Positions 53,070 through 63,583 of a DNA stretch of 64,000 nt are shown here, in pieces. The notes beneath the pieces were generated by a model. The model was not told the origin of the DNA. It saw only the letters and a list, made by a program, of their open reading frames with translations, and ran no database searches. This DNA comes from Lachnospiraceae bacterium (GTDB lineage: Bacteria; Bacillota; Clostridia; Lachnospirales; Lachnospiraceae). The stretch spans positions 1 to 64,000 of the forward strand of contig JAIKZQ010000040.1 in NCBI GenBank assembly GCA_024682075.1, read 5' to 3'. Within the stretch, counting starts at the first letter, position 1; every line of letters starts with the position of its first letter. The translations under genes and the position numbers were made by a program.

Positions 53070-53531
53070 ATGAGCAAAAAGTTTGGAAAGTTTCTTTTTG
53101 GCACTGCAGTCATCGGAACTGTAGCAGCTGCAGCAGCCTACTATTACTATCAGAAGAAGGAAGAAGAGACCATAGTTCTCGACGAAGGCGGAGAGGAAAC
53201 TGATGCTCCAAAGCGCTCATATACCTCACTCGATGATATATCCGAAGTAGCCAAGAAATTCACCGAATCAGCCAAGACCACCGCATCTAAGGTATCCAAA
53301 AGTGCCAAGGATGCATACTCAAAGGTAAAGGATAAGATTCAGGGCTCTTCCGATGATCTTGACGATCTCTTCGAGGATTTCGAAGACGAAGATGCTGAAG
53401 ACGATTTTACTCCCCTTTCCGAGACTGCCAAGGACGTGTCCAAGAAAGCCGATGAAGCGGGCAAGACCGTTGAAGAATTCTTCGATGATACCGACAATGC
53501 AGAAGGGACCTCCGAAGAAGTCAAGAAATGA
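53070..53531 (+). CDS. Small membrane-anchored acidic/Lys-rich protein
   Basis: A 153-residue protein. A short positively charged N-terminus (MSKKFGKFLFG) precedes a single hydrophobic segment (residues about 10-27, TAVIGTVAAAAAYYYY), then a low-complexity tail. The tail mixes Lys/Ser/Ala helix repeats (AKKFTESAKTTASKVSKSAK) with acidic runs (DDLDDLFEDFEDEDAEDDF). This resembles YtxH-like or general stress proteins. No fold or enzyme is apparent. AAAGGAG lies ahead of the ATG. It follows the DnaA-box stretch. Confidence 0.65.
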   Translation: MSKKFGKFLFGTAVIGTVAAAAAYYYYQKKEEETIVLDEGGEETDAPKRSYTSLDDISEVAKKFTESAKTTASKVSKSAKDAYSKVKDKIQGSSDDLDDLFEDFEDEDAEDDFTPLSETAKDVSKKADEAGKTVEEFFDDTDNAEGTSEEVKK

Positions 53532-53587
53532 TCACAGGATAATAGGCTAATAGCCATTATTACATTAAACAACTACACTACTACTTT

Positions 53588-53618
53588 AAAAGGGACAGCC
53601 CGACAGGCTGTCCCTTTT
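53588..53618. terminator. Bidirectional terminator between convergent genes
   Basis: AAAAGGGACAGCC/GGCTGTCCCTTTT with a 5-base loop, between the small acidic protein and the Ig-like lipoprotein. Confidence 0.85.
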
Positions 53619-53653
53619 AAACATTTCAGGGTATGGAAACCAAATTCAGATCA

Positions 53654-54508
53654 TCAATCCCTGTAAAGAACGATATACACGAAAAAGCCTCCGTGATACT
53701 GGGCATCGTAATACTCGTAAGTGATATAGAGTTCATCGCGATCCAGGACACTCCACCAAAAAGTATTGTATTCCATATATGAGAGATCTGTGGTGTCGAG
53801 GATGGAAGCATCGGTTGTTATATCGGCAGTCATCTGATCTTCGGTAAGATCAACCCAGAAAGAGAAAATAGGAAGATCGCCTCCAAAATTCCAGTCTGCC
53901 CCCCAAAGATCCATGGTTGGCGAATATGCTTCAAAATAATCCCTTCCATTATCTGCGGTTCCGATAACAGCCACAACATCATCCCAGGTATAATACTGCT
54001 CGTCCCAGTCATCAGATCCGGAAAGAGTGATATAACCTGAGTAAGTTCCATACCAGTCTTCTGCAGATCCGGTAGCAGAAGGAGCAGGTTCGGGATCGGG
54101 TGTGGGTTCAGGGCCGGGAGCAGGTTCGGGCTCGGGGCCGGGTTCAGGCTCCGGCTCGGGAGCAGGCTCTTCAGGTGCTGTAACCTTAACCTTGATCTTG
54201 ATCTCATCATCGGAATTTGCTGCCGTGATAATGATATTGGTCTTGCCCTCTTCAAGTCCGGTAATAGTGATCTCGCCGTTCTTTTCCCTGACCTTGACTA
54301 TATCCTCATCTTCGGCTTCGACTTCAACCCCCTCAAGATCATCATAATTCTCGATCTCAATGGTAGCTTTCTCATCAACCTCAATCTCAACCTTATTCTC
54401 AGACACCTCGATGCTGTATTTCTTAGCACCGACACATCCGGCAAGGCTGAGTACCAGCATCATCACAGTGATAACCGATACCATTTTTTTGACAGATCCG
54501 TTATTCAT
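53654..54508 (-). CDS. Lipoprotein with Ig-like domain and Pro/Glu-rich linker
   Basis: A 284-residue lipoprotein. Signal peptide and lipobox LAGC (Cys25); a bacterial Ig-like domain (about 31-110, with IEVDEKATIEIENYDDLEGV and GLEEGKTNIIITAANSDDEI); a repetitive Pro/Glu/Gly linker (about 111-146); and a C-terminal beta-rich domain of about 135 residues rich in Trp, Tyr and Asp (SGYITLSGSDDWDEQYYTWD). No enzyme motif is seen; the layout suggests a surface binding protein. TTAGAGAG is ahead of the ATG. Confidence 0.8.
   Translation of the reverse strand: MNNGSVKKMVSVITVMMLVLSLAGCVGAKKYSIEVSENKVEIEVDEKATIEIENYDDLEGVEVEAEDEDIVKVREKNGEITITGLEEGKTNIIITAANSDDEIKIKVKVTAPEEPAPEPEPEPGPEPEPAPGPEPTPDPEPAPSATGSAEDWYGTYSGYITLSGSDDWDEQYYTWDDVVAVIGTADNGRDYFEAYSPTMDLWGADWNFGGDLPIFSFWVDLTEDQMTADITTDASILDTTDLSYMEYNTFWWSVLDRDELYITYEYYDAQYHGGFFVYIVLYRD
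54081..54168. repeat. Degenerate GC-rich tandem repeat coding the Pro/Glu linker
   Basis: Short units of the form GGTTCGGG, GGCTCGGG and GGAGCAGG recur across about 90 bases and encode repeated PEPE, PGP and PAPE steps. The unit copies vary, so it is a low-complexity coding repeat where slippage could change the linker length. Confidence 0.6.
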
Positions 54509-54586
54509 ATCAGCTCTCTAAATTAAATTCCGCTTATAACGGAGCATACATCATATACCTATAAAACTTACCTGCATGATAGATCT

Positions 54587-55438
54587 TCAGGCTTCCCTGG
54601 CCTCCGCAAGCTGGTCTTTAAGTGTCCTGACCTTATCCTTTATCCTGGGATTGGCAGAGGGCGATGTGAGGATTCCGGATACCATTCTGCTGCAGGTCTG
54701 ATAATCCTTAAAATGAAATGCAAGCTGGGCCAGGAGATAATCCAGTGTAGTTGCATCCATTCCAGCAATGGGAATATCCTCCGATCCTCTGGCATCAAGG
54801 AATCCGTTGTACGCATTCTCCTCATACTCTTCCTCCTGAGCGAGAAGACTGTCCATAAGCTCCTTATTGTCGCCATCCTGATCTGCCAGATACTCCCTGT
54901 AGCTTCTCATAAGCCAGGCCATCCTGAGGCAAACATAGGCTTTCTCGCTGGATTTTCCTCTCTTCACAACAGAGCAGGCAAGCGCAAGCTTGTACCTCTC
55001 CAGCGCCTGCTCAAATGAATACGTGGGGTCATCGTACCTGGTAAGAACGACATTGGAAGAAATATTTTCTTTGATCAGCTTGGCCTGAGCGGGAAGCATA
55101 AATGAGAAATACCTTCCGAGAGCCGCATATCCGCATCTGGGGCACAGCAGCACATCATATTTCTCGGCAGCGACTCCCTCATAAACAGGCCTGAGATCGA
55201 AATCCGTCCTCTTAAGCTTGGCCTTTCCGGTCTTCATTATCTTGGAAGAAAAAGAAGCATCACAGACAGGACATTTAAATGTCTTGTCATAGATAAAATC
55301 CTCCTCGGAAAACACGGGAGCTTCGTGAACCTTGGCTTCTTCTTTCGCCTTTTCTTCTTTTTTTTCCTTATCAAAGATCCCGACATTCTCGAGATTCTTC
55401 AGTCCGAGGCTTTCAAGCCCTGATAACAGACCTGCCAT
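54587..55438 (-). CDS. DUF2225 zinc-ribbon-like protein
   Basis: A 283-residue protein. A lysine/glutamate-rich start (residues 22-37) precedes a zinc-ribbon-like pair of CxxC motifs, CPVC (56-59) and CPRC (99-102). A helical C-terminal part (about 135-283) looks like TPR-type repeats (LERYKLALACSVVKRGKSSE, KAYVCLRMAWLMRSYREYL). Length and motifs fit the DUF2225 group of Firmicutes, function unknown. It lies 17 bases after the glnS stop, on the same strand and probably in the same transcript. Confidence 0.85.
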   Translation of the reverse strand: MAGLLSGLESLGLKNLENVGIFDKEKKEEKAKEEAKVHEAPVFSEEDFIYDKTFKCPVCDASFSSKIMKTGKAKLKRTDFDLRPVYEGVAAEKYDVLLCPRCGYAALGRYFSFMLPAQAKLIKENISSNVVLTRYDDPTYSFEQALERYKLALACSVVKRGKSSEKAYVCLRMAWLMRSYREYLADQDGDNKELMDSLLAQEEEYEENAYNGFLDARGSEDIPIAGMDATTLDYLLAQLAFHFKDYQTCSRMVSGILTSPSANPRIKDKVRTLKDQLAEAREA

Positions 55439-55455
55439 GTTTTCCTCCTAAAGTA

Positions 55456-57159
55456 TCACTTTGAAGCCGGAAGAGTGAACGAACTCTTAAGTCCGACAAT
55501 GCGGTTAAATACAAGATTGTCATCGGAAGAATCCTTACAATCGACGGCAAAGAATCCGTTTCTTACGAACTGGAACCTGTCATATGCCTTAGCACCCGCA
55601 AATGCAGGTTCAAGCTTGGCATCCTTGCAAACCTTGAGGGAATTGGGATTGAGATTCAGATTCCCCTCCTCGTCATATACTCCCTTTTCCTCATCCACGA
55701 TGTTCTCATAAAGCCTGACTTCAGCCGTGATGGCTGTTTCGGCACAAACCCAGTGAATGGTTCCCTTGACTTTTCTTCCGTCAGCGGAATCACCGCCCCT
55801 GGTTTCGGGGTCATATGTGCAATGAACTACGGTGACATTTCCGTCCGCATCCTTTTCGCAGGATACGGCAGTCACATAGTATGCATTCATGAGTCTGACT
55901 TCATTTCCTGGGAAAAGTCTGAAATACTTCTTGGGAGGCTCTTCCATAAAATCTTCTCTTTCGATATAAAGCTCTCTTCCAAACGGGATCGTTCTTGTTC
56001 CGAGTGCTTCATTCTCGGGATTGTTGGAGGCTGAAAGTTCCTCGGTCTGACCCTCGGGATAATTGTCTATTACCAGCTTTATGGGATCAAGGATCGCCAT
56101 GTATCTGGGTGCGGTGGGCTTCAGATCCTCTCTTATGCAGTATTCAAGAGCCGCATAATCCGCAGAAGCCTGGGACTTTGAAATACCGCACATCTCCACG
56201 AATTTCCTGATGGAAGAAGGGGTAAAGCCGCGTCTTCTGAGAGCCGCAATGGATACAAGCCTGGGATCATCCCATCCGTCCACGATCTGCTGCTCAACAA
56301 GCTTCTTGATATATCTCTTGCCGGTAACGACATTTGTCAGATACATCTTGGCAAACTCTATCTGCCTGGGAGGCATGGGATATTCCAGTTCTTTCACCAC
56401 CCAGTCGTAAAGAGGCCTGTGGTCCTCAAATTCAAGAGTACAGAGGGAATGCGTGATCCCCTCGATCGCATCTTCAATGGGGTGAGCATAGTCATACATG
56501 GGGTAGATGCACCACTTGTCTCCGGTCCTGTGATGAGACATATGCGCTACACGGTAGATGACCGGATCCCTCATGTTAATGTTGGGAGAAGCCATGTCGA
56601 TCCTGGCTCTTAAGGTCTTCTCACCGTCGGCATACTTTCCGGCTTTCATCTCCTCGAAAAGTCTGAGGTTTTCTTCGACGGATCTGTCCCTTCCGGGGTC
56701 ATCCTTGCCGGGCTGCTCGAAAGTTCCCCTGTATTCCCTGACTTCGTCAGCGGTCAGATCAGAAACATAAGCCTTGCCCTTTTTAATGAGTTTGACAGCT
56801 CCTTCATACATCTGATCAAAATAATCGGATGCATAGAAAAGCCTGTCCTCAAAGTCGGCACCGAGCCACATGACATCTGCCTTGATGGAGTCAACGAACT
56901 CGGTCTTCTCCTTGGTGGGATTGGTGTCGTCAAATCTGAGATTGAACTTGCCGCCATATTCCTCTGCCATCGAAGAATTCAGGATTATGGATTTTGCATG
57001 ACCAATATGAAGGTATCCGTTAGGTTCAGGGGGAAATCTGGTCTGGACATGGTCGAACCTGCCGGATGCAAGATCCTTGTCTATCTCCTGCTCTATAAAA
57101 TGCTTGGAGCGCTTTTCGCTCTCTTCATTATTCTCTGTTCTGATCTCTGTATCAGCCAT
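55456..57159 (-). CDS. glnS: Glutaminyl-tRNA synthetase
   Basis: A 567-residue class I synthetase that charges tRNA-Gln. The HIGH motif (51-54, [10 protein letters not shown]), the specific start [10 protein letters not shown], the central [20 protein letters not shown] and the anticodon-binding C-terminus ([17 protein letters not shown]) identify GlnRS rather than GluRS. The KMSKS-equivalent loop reads VTGKR (278-282) instead of the usual VMSKR; the second Lys is kept. It is followed downstream by DUF2225 and preceded upstream by the purine genes across a weak hairpin. Confidence 0.96.
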   Translation of the reverse strand: MADTEIRTENNEESEKRSKHFIEQEIDKDLASGRFDHVQTRFPPEPNGYLHIGHAKSIILNSSMAEEYGGKFNLRFDDTNPTKEKTEFVDSIKADVMWLGADFEDRLFYASDYFDQMYEGAVKLIKKGKAYVSDLTADEVREYRGTFEQPGKDDPGRDRSVEENLRLFEEMKAGKYADGEKTLRARIDMASPNINMRDPVIYRVAHMSHHRTGDKWCIYPMYDYAHPIEDAIEGITHSLCTLEFEDHRPLYDWVVKELEYPMPPRQIEFAKMYLTNVVTGKRYIKKLVEQQIVDGWDDPRLVSIAALRRRGFTPSSIRKFVEMCGISKSQASADYAALEYCIREDLKPTAPRYMAILDPIKLVIDNYPEGQTEELSASNNPENEALGTRTIPFGRELYIEREDFMEEPPKKYFRLFPGNEVRLMNAYYVTAVSCEKDADGNVTVVHCTYDPETRGGDSADGRKVKGTIHWVCAETAITAEVRLYENIVDEEKGVYDEEGNLNLNPNSLKVCKDAKLEPAFAGAKAYDRFQFVRNGFFAVDCKDSSDDNLVFNRIVGLKSSFTLPASK

Positions 57160-57181
57160 ATCTTAACTCCTAAAAGTCTGT

Positions 57182-57210
57182 GCCCGCAGCAGAAATGATC
57201 TGCCACGGGC
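57182..57210 (-). terminator. Weak terminator or hairpin after the AICAR formyltransferase gene
   Basis: GCCCGCAGCAGA/TCTGCCACGGGC forms a 12-bp stem with wobble pairs and a short loop on the minus strand. Only a TTTT run follows, so read-through into glnS is plausible. Confidence 0.5.
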
Positions 57211-57232
57211 CGTTTTTCGGATCATGATGATC

Positions 57233-58411
57233 TTAATGATGGAAAAGTCTGATTCCGGTGAAGCACATGACCATGTCGTACTTGTCGCAAGCTTCGATGA
57301 CGATATCGTCTCTCTTGGATCCGCCGGGCTGGGCAATGTACTTTACACCGCTCTTGCGGGCTCTCTCGACATTGTCGGCAAAGGGGAAGAATGCATCGGA
57401 GCCACAAATAACATCTGTATTTTTAGCAAGCCATGCCTTCTTTTCCTCTCTTGTGAATACGGGAGGCTTCTCCGCAAAGATGGTCTGCCATGTTCCCTCT
57501 GCAAGAACGTCCTCATACTCATCTCCGATATAAAGATCGATTGCGTTGTCGCGGTCGGCTCTCTTTATGGTGTCAAGGAACTTAAGTCCGAGAACCTGGG
57601 GACTCTGACGAAGGAACCAGTTATCTGCCTTGCTGCCCGCAAGTCTGGTGCAGTGGATACGGGACTGCTGTCCGGCACCGATTCCGATAGCCTGTCCATC
57701 CTTTACATAACACACGGAATTTGACTGGGTATACTTAAGAACGATGAGTGAAACCTTCATATCTGCAAGAACATCATCGGGGATGTTCTTATTTTTCGTT
57801 ACAACGTTTCCGGGAAGAACCTCATCGGCATTAAGCTCATTTCTGCCCTGCTCGAAGGTGATGCCGTATACCTGCTTCTTCTCGATCTCAGCGGGCTTAT
57901 AATTCTCGTCGATCTGAATGATATTGTAATTGCCGCTCTTCTTGCCCTTGAGGATCTCAAGTGCCTCGGGCTCATAACCGGGAGCGATGATTCCGTCGGA
58001 AACCTCGGGTTTGATAAGCATTGCGGTACTGACGTCGCAAACATCGGAAAGAGCAATGAAATCACCGAAGGAACTCATTCTGTCGGCACCTCTTGCTCTT
58101 GCATATGCACATGCAAGGGGGCTGAGCTCAGCCTTCTCATCCACCCAGTAGATCTTACTGAGAGTATCGGAAAGGGGACGGCCTATTGCGGCACCCGCAG
58201 GTGAAACATGCTTGAAAGAGGTTGCTGCGGGAAGGCCTGTAGCCTGCTTTAATTCCTTAACAAGCTGCCATCCGTTAAAAGCATCGAGGAAATTGATATA
58301 TCCGGGCTTACCGTTAAGAACGGTAACAGGAAGATCACTTCCATCCTCCATAAAAATCCTGGAAGGCTTCTGATTGGGGTTACATCCGTACTTAAGCTGA
58401 ATCTCGCTCAT
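57233..58411 (-). CDS. AICAR formyltransferase (PurH C-terminal-type, stand-alone)
   Basis: A 392-residue enzyme that formylates AICAR with 10-formyl-tetrahydrofolate in purine synthesis. It matches the AICARFT half of PurH: LKYGCNPNQKPSRIF, SFKHVSPAGAAIGRPL (catalytic Lys-His pair), VLKYTQSNSVCYVKDGQAIG and GSDAFFPFADNVERA. The N-terminal IMP cyclohydrolase half of PurH is absent; that step is supplied by the next gene upstream at 58492. The N-terminus (MSEIQLKYGCNPNQ) shows that it is not a truncation. Confidence 0.92.
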   Translation of the reverse strand: MSEIQLKYGCNPNQKPSRIFMEDGSDLPVTVLNGKPGYINFLDAFNGWQLVKELKQATGLPAATSFKHVSPAGAAIGRPLSDTLSKIYWVDEKAELSPLACAYARARGADRMSSFGDFIALSDVCDVSTAMLIKPEVSDGIIAPGYEPEALEILKGKKSGNYNIIQIDENYKPAEIEKKQVYGITFEQGRNELNADEVLPGNVVTKNKNIPDDVLADMKVSLIVLKYTQSNSVCYVKDGQAIGIGAGQQSRIHCTRLAGSKADNWFLRQSPQVLGLKFLDTIKRADRDNAIDLYIGDEYEDVLAEGTWQTIFAEKPPVFTREEKKAWLAKNTDVICGSDAFFPFADNVERARKSGVKYIAQPGGSKRDDIVIEACDKYDMVMCFTGIRLFHH

Positions 58412-58454
58412 CTTTTTACTGCATTCCTTTCGGGAATGTCCTTTCTTATTAAAA

Positions 58455-58476
58455 TATCACTTGTTTCTTAAGTGAT
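58455..58476 (-). terminator. Possible weak hairpin between the two IMP-synthesis genes
   Basis: ATCACTT/AAGTGAT with an 8-base loop, followed on the minus strand by ATTTTAAT. Too short and weak to be sure; it may only reduce read-through. Confidence 0.3.
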
Positions 58477-58491
58477 TAATAACTATTGTTT

Positions 58492-59202
58492 TTATTTATT
58501 TGCATTGATTATGCGGCTTTCAAAGACTCCGGTCTCAATGTCGATATATCTTACAAAGAGAGAAACCCTGTTATCACGATTCAATGCATCCCAGATGAGA
58601 AGGGCAAAGTCATCAATATCGCCTGATATTTTAACTGCTTCAGGCTCTCCCTGGAAGCTGGGAAGGGGATTTCCGTCATGTGCATATGTGTGGATGAAAT
58701 GTCCTTCACCGGGAAGAGGCTTTCCGTAAGAGTAAGTACAATGAATGGGTCTTTCCTCAGTTCCGTCCTCGCTCTTTATTATGGACATCTGATAATCGTA
58801 TTTTCCCCCGTGCACATTAAGCACTGCGGAGATCCTGGGAGTGAAATTGGGAGCATCGGGCTCGAAAGTACGGCTTCTGAGAGACTGCTCGAAAGTAAAG
58901 CCCTTGTCAAGTCCGTTTCTGATGGTATCGGTCTGATCGCCGTTGGTAACTATGGTCGTGGGACCGTCCACTCTTACGGGATGATAGATTATGAGGCTGG
59001 GGTCATCAAGCTTGGACAGGTCAAAAGGTCTTGTCTCGATCCCGTTATCTTCGGGAACCTCTGCAAATATCCTGTTTCTGCTGTTCACGCTCCTGCCCAT
59101 GATGAAGTAAGCACACACGGCATATTTTCCGTCAGCACTTCTTCCGACTACGATACCTCTTCCGGGATAAGAATTCTCTCTGAGACTTGATTCAAGTGAC
59201 AT
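58492..59202 (-). CDS. purO: IMP cyclohydrolase, PurO type
   Basis: A 236-residue protein that resembles the archaeal-type IMP cyclohydrolase (PurO, IMP_cyclohyd family), closing FAICAR to IMP. Visible blocks are NSYPGRGIVVGRSADGKYAV, IFAEVPEDNGIETRPFDLSK, YHPVRVDGPTTIVTNGDQTD, TPRISAVLN and FIHTYAHDGNPLPSFQGEPE. It is placed directly upstream of the AICAR formyltransferase gene, so the two together replace the usual fused PurH. Confidence 0.85.
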   Translation of the reverse strand: MSLESSLRENSYPGRGIVVGRSADGKYAVCAYFIMGRSVNSRNRIFAEVPEDNGIETRPFDLSKLDDPSLIIYHPVRVDGPTTIVTNGDQTDTIRNGLDKGFTFEQSLRSRTFEPDAPNFTPRISAVLNVHGGKYDYQMSIIKSEDGTEERPIHCTYSYGKPLPGEGHFIHTYAHDGNPLPSFQGEPEAVKISGDIDDFALLIWDALNRDNRVSLFVRYIDIETGVFESRIINANK

Positions 59203-59224
59203 AATATCCTCCTAAATGTCTGAT

Positions 59225-61804
59225 TCATTTTTCATGAACGTATTTGTCTTCGAACGCTTCGCGTACAAGCGGCTTGTCATAATAGTAGCCCTGGATGTAC
59301 TTGATCTTCATATCTTCAAGTTTATCAAGTTGGGCCTTATTTTCAATACCTTCGACACATATCTTGACACCGATCGTCTCGGCAAGCTCTGCCACCATCC
59401 TGACAAAAGACTGCGCATATGCATCCACATCAAGATCCCTTACAAAGCTCTGATCTACTTTGATCACATCAAAAGGTATCTCCCTTATATGGTTTAAAGA
59501 AGAATAGCCGGTTCCAAAATCATCCAGTGCTATGGTACAGCCGAGGGCCTTTATCCTGGTAAGGATCTCGATCATCCTTGGCATGTCGTTTATTGCAAGG
59601 GATTCGGTAACCTCCAGGCACAGATGCGAAGGATCGATGCCCGTCTTTTTAATGGTATTTTCAACCGACTCGACTATATCGTTCTGAAGGAGCTGGACTA
59701 CCGAGAGGTTGACGTTTACCTTGAAATTCTTGCCGTACTTCTCATTCCACTCCCTGCAGTTAGCGCAGGCTATTTCCAGCACGTATCCGCCTATAGGATT
59801 GATCAGGCCCAGATACTCGGCAAGAGGAATGAAATCGACAGGGGAGATAAATCCCATCTTGAGGCTGTTCCATCTGACAAGAGCCTCTGCTCCGACACAT
59901 TCGGGCTTATCACCTTCAACGTCTATGATGGGCTGATAATATACCTCAAACTCCCTGTAACCAGTCGTTGAGGCATCCCTCATGTTTTTCTCCATATCCA
60001 GACGTCTGCCCGATATGGTTTCCTGCCCGTCGCTATATTCCGTGATGCGGTTCTTGCCGCTCTTTTTGGAGGAATACATGGCAATGTCCGCTTTCTTGAG
60101 CAGATCCATGACATTCTCACCGTAATCGGGATATATGACGGAGCCTATGCTGGCGGTACAGTAATAATCTATGTCCTTCAGTATCCAGGGTGATGAGAAG
60201 ACGGCCAGAATGCTGTGCTTGATCTCTTCATATCTGCCGTAAGCCGAAGGCGGTACCAGAACAACGAACTCATCACCGCCCATACGGTAACAGTAATTCT
60301 CAACACCTATGATCTTCTGAAGTGCTCCGGATATCTCCTTGAGCAGGATGTCTCCGTACTGATGCCCCAGTCCGTCATTTATATGCTTGAAATCGTCCAG
60401 ATCTATGAATATGACCGCACCGCGTCTTCCGGTCATCCTGGCTTCATCTACCTGCTTGGCCAGATCTTTTTCACAGCACATCCTGTTATAAAGTCCGGTC
60501 AGGAAATCAGTAAACGCCTGCTGCTCGATCTTGCGCTGATAAAGTCTTCTGTCGGTAACGTCATACAGTGAATACAGCATCGCCGCAGAGCCGTCGACCC
60601 ACTCTACCCGCTTGTACATGAGATCGAACCATCTCCTGCCGGCGGGATAATACAGTTCAAATGAGCCGCTTATGGGATTTTCGAAATCACCCTTCGAAAT
60701 GATCTCCCTGAGCTCGCCATCCTGCCAGTCCGCACCGAATGTATCCGTGTGCATTCTGTTGGCAAAAAGTACCTTGCCTGTGGATTCCTGTGTCAGATAA
60801 ACGCAGCATCCGACATTGTCGAGTATCTCGGTGACCGAAGCCGAATATCTTGAGATCGTTCCGTACATGAGTCTTGCATGGATCGTGTTCTGCATGATCC
60901 TGACTGCATCTCCGGTAAAGCGGATCTCTTCCATGGTCCAGTTGCGTCTGTGCTTTTTCTGGACAAAGCATGCGATAAATGATCCGTCACCGTTCTCCCT
61001 GACAAGGAGCGGAAAACTCATCATCGCCTTGATCTCATATTTTCTGAGGTCGTACATTCCGGGGGCCTTATCAAGAGTATCGGACGATACGATGACAGGA
61101 CCTTCACCCTTGAATACATCATTCAGCGGCACGGTTGATTTAATGGCATAATCCAGTACAGTTCCGCGTGACACATACTGGGCGATTATGTCCATCCCGC
61201 CTTCGCCCAACCTGAAAATGTTGGCTCCGTCGACCTTCAGGAATGAAGAAACAATATTCAGCCACTTCTGAAAAACAACCTCTATTCCGTCGCTTGCATC
61301 CAGAAGTTCCAGAATGTTCTTGGTAGCTTCGAGAGTTACCATGGCAACATCGGCACCGTCTCCGCTGTAAAACGTATCCGGATCGGACCCGTCTTCGGGA
61401 GGCGGAGTCAGGTAGCCTTCAACAGAAGTCTTGACGACATCTATGAAATGAGCGAACCTGCTCTCGGAATAACTTCCCGGTGCAGTCACAACGACATATA
61501 CGTAAGTCTGTCCGGCAGGCTGGATGCTGATTGCAGATACCCATACCATGCCGTCCTCACTGTCCTCAATGCTCTGTATGCAGATATCTTCGGGAGAATT
61601 ACCGCAGACATTATCAAGCATCTGATCGAGATACTCGCTTCCGATAAGCTGTGAAACAGCCCCGGAGCATGCCTGATCATTGCTGATATCACAAAGAGGC
61701 CTGCGGTCTTTATCCAGCAAAACTCCGCTCACTCCGACGAATGAGCAGACAAGGTCCTGGACCATCTGAAGCTTTTTCCTGTCAATTATCCTGACACCGA
61801 CCAT
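59225..61804 (-). CDS. GGDEF-EAL protein with sensory N-terminus
   Basis: An 859-residue cytoplasmic-looking cyclic di-GMP protein. Residues 1-130 resemble a PocR-type sensor with several Cys (LVCSFVGVSGVLLDKDRRPL), 155-310 a GAF domain, and 325-420 a PAS domain. The GGDEF domain holds an intact site (MGGDEF, 508-513). The EAL domain (about 615-850) keeps AEALVRW, NVNLSVVQL, EVTESLA, DDFGTGYSSL and EGIEN, so both synthesis and hydrolysis are possible. It lies 22 bases upstream of the purO start, on the same strand; the link with purine genes may be only positional. Confidence 0.92.
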   Translation of the reverse strand: MVGVRIIDRKKLQMVQDLVCSFVGVSGVLLDKDRRPLCDISNDQACSGAVSQLIGSEYLDQMLDNVCGNSPEDICIQSIEDSEDGMVWVSAISIQPAGQTYVYVVVTAPGSYSESRFAHFIDVVKTSVEGYLTPPPEDGSDPDTFYSGDGADVAMVTLEATKNILELLDASDGIEVVFQKWLNIVSSFLKVDGANIFRLGEGGMDIIAQYVSRGTVLDYAIKSTVPLNDVFKGEGPVIVSSDTLDKAPGMYDLRKYEIKAMMSFPLLVRENGDGSFIACFVQKKHRRNWTMEEIRFTGDAVRIMQNTIHARLMYGTISRYSASVTEILDNVGCCVYLTQESTGKVLFANRMHTDTFGADWQDGELREIISKGDFENPISGSFELYYPAGRRWFDLMYKRVEWVDGSAAMLYSLYDVTDRRLYQRKIEQQAFTDFLTGLYNRMCCEKDLAKQVDEARMTGRRGAVIFIDLDDFKHINDGLGHQYGDILLKEISGALQKIIGVENYCYRMGGDEFVVLVPPSAYGRYEEIKHSILAVFSSPWILKDIDYYCTASIGSVIYPDYGENVMDLLKKADIAMYSSKKSGKNRITEYSDGQETISGRRLDMEKNMRDASTTGYREFEVYYQPIIDVEGDKPECVGAEALVRWNSLKMGFISPVDFIPLAEYLGLINPIGGYVLEIACANCREWNEKYGKNFKVNVNLSVVQLLQNDIVESVENTIKKTGIDPSHLCLEVTESLAINDMPRMIEILTRIKALGCTIALDDFGTGYSSLNHIREIPFDVIKVDQSFVRDLDVDAYAQSFVRMVAELAETIGVKICVEGIENKAQLDKLEDMKIKYIQGYYYDKPLVREAFEDKYVHEK

Positions 61805-61935
61805 AGATACCTCAATGCTGAAAACAGATGCCTTCTGCCCTCTTTAGAAATCCGAGGGACGACATAATCATAGACAGTATCAAATATACCATATTCAGGG
61901 CGTAAATAAAAGAAAATGAGGTGCAGCGGAAGATA

Positions 61936-61965
61936 GAAAAAACGGCGGGACACAGCCCGCCGTTT
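61936..61965 (-). terminator. Terminator of guaB
   Basis: AAACGGCGGG/CCCGCCGTTT with a 6-base loop; on the minus strand it ends in GTTTTTTCT. Located 9 bases past the guaB stop and ahead of the GGDEF-EAL gene. Confidence 0.85.
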
Positions 61966-61973
61966 GTGTATTT

Positions 61974-63520
<1,547 letters not shown>

Positions 63521-63583
63521 TAAACAGTTTCCACAAAACAGGAAGCCTTTTGACCGGAGCTTTGTGTCATTTATTTCCACCCA

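Noticed and set aside
59225..61804. Degenerate GGDEF or EAL active sites
   Set aside because: Both signature motifs and the supporting catalytic residues are intact, so no degeneracy is claimed.
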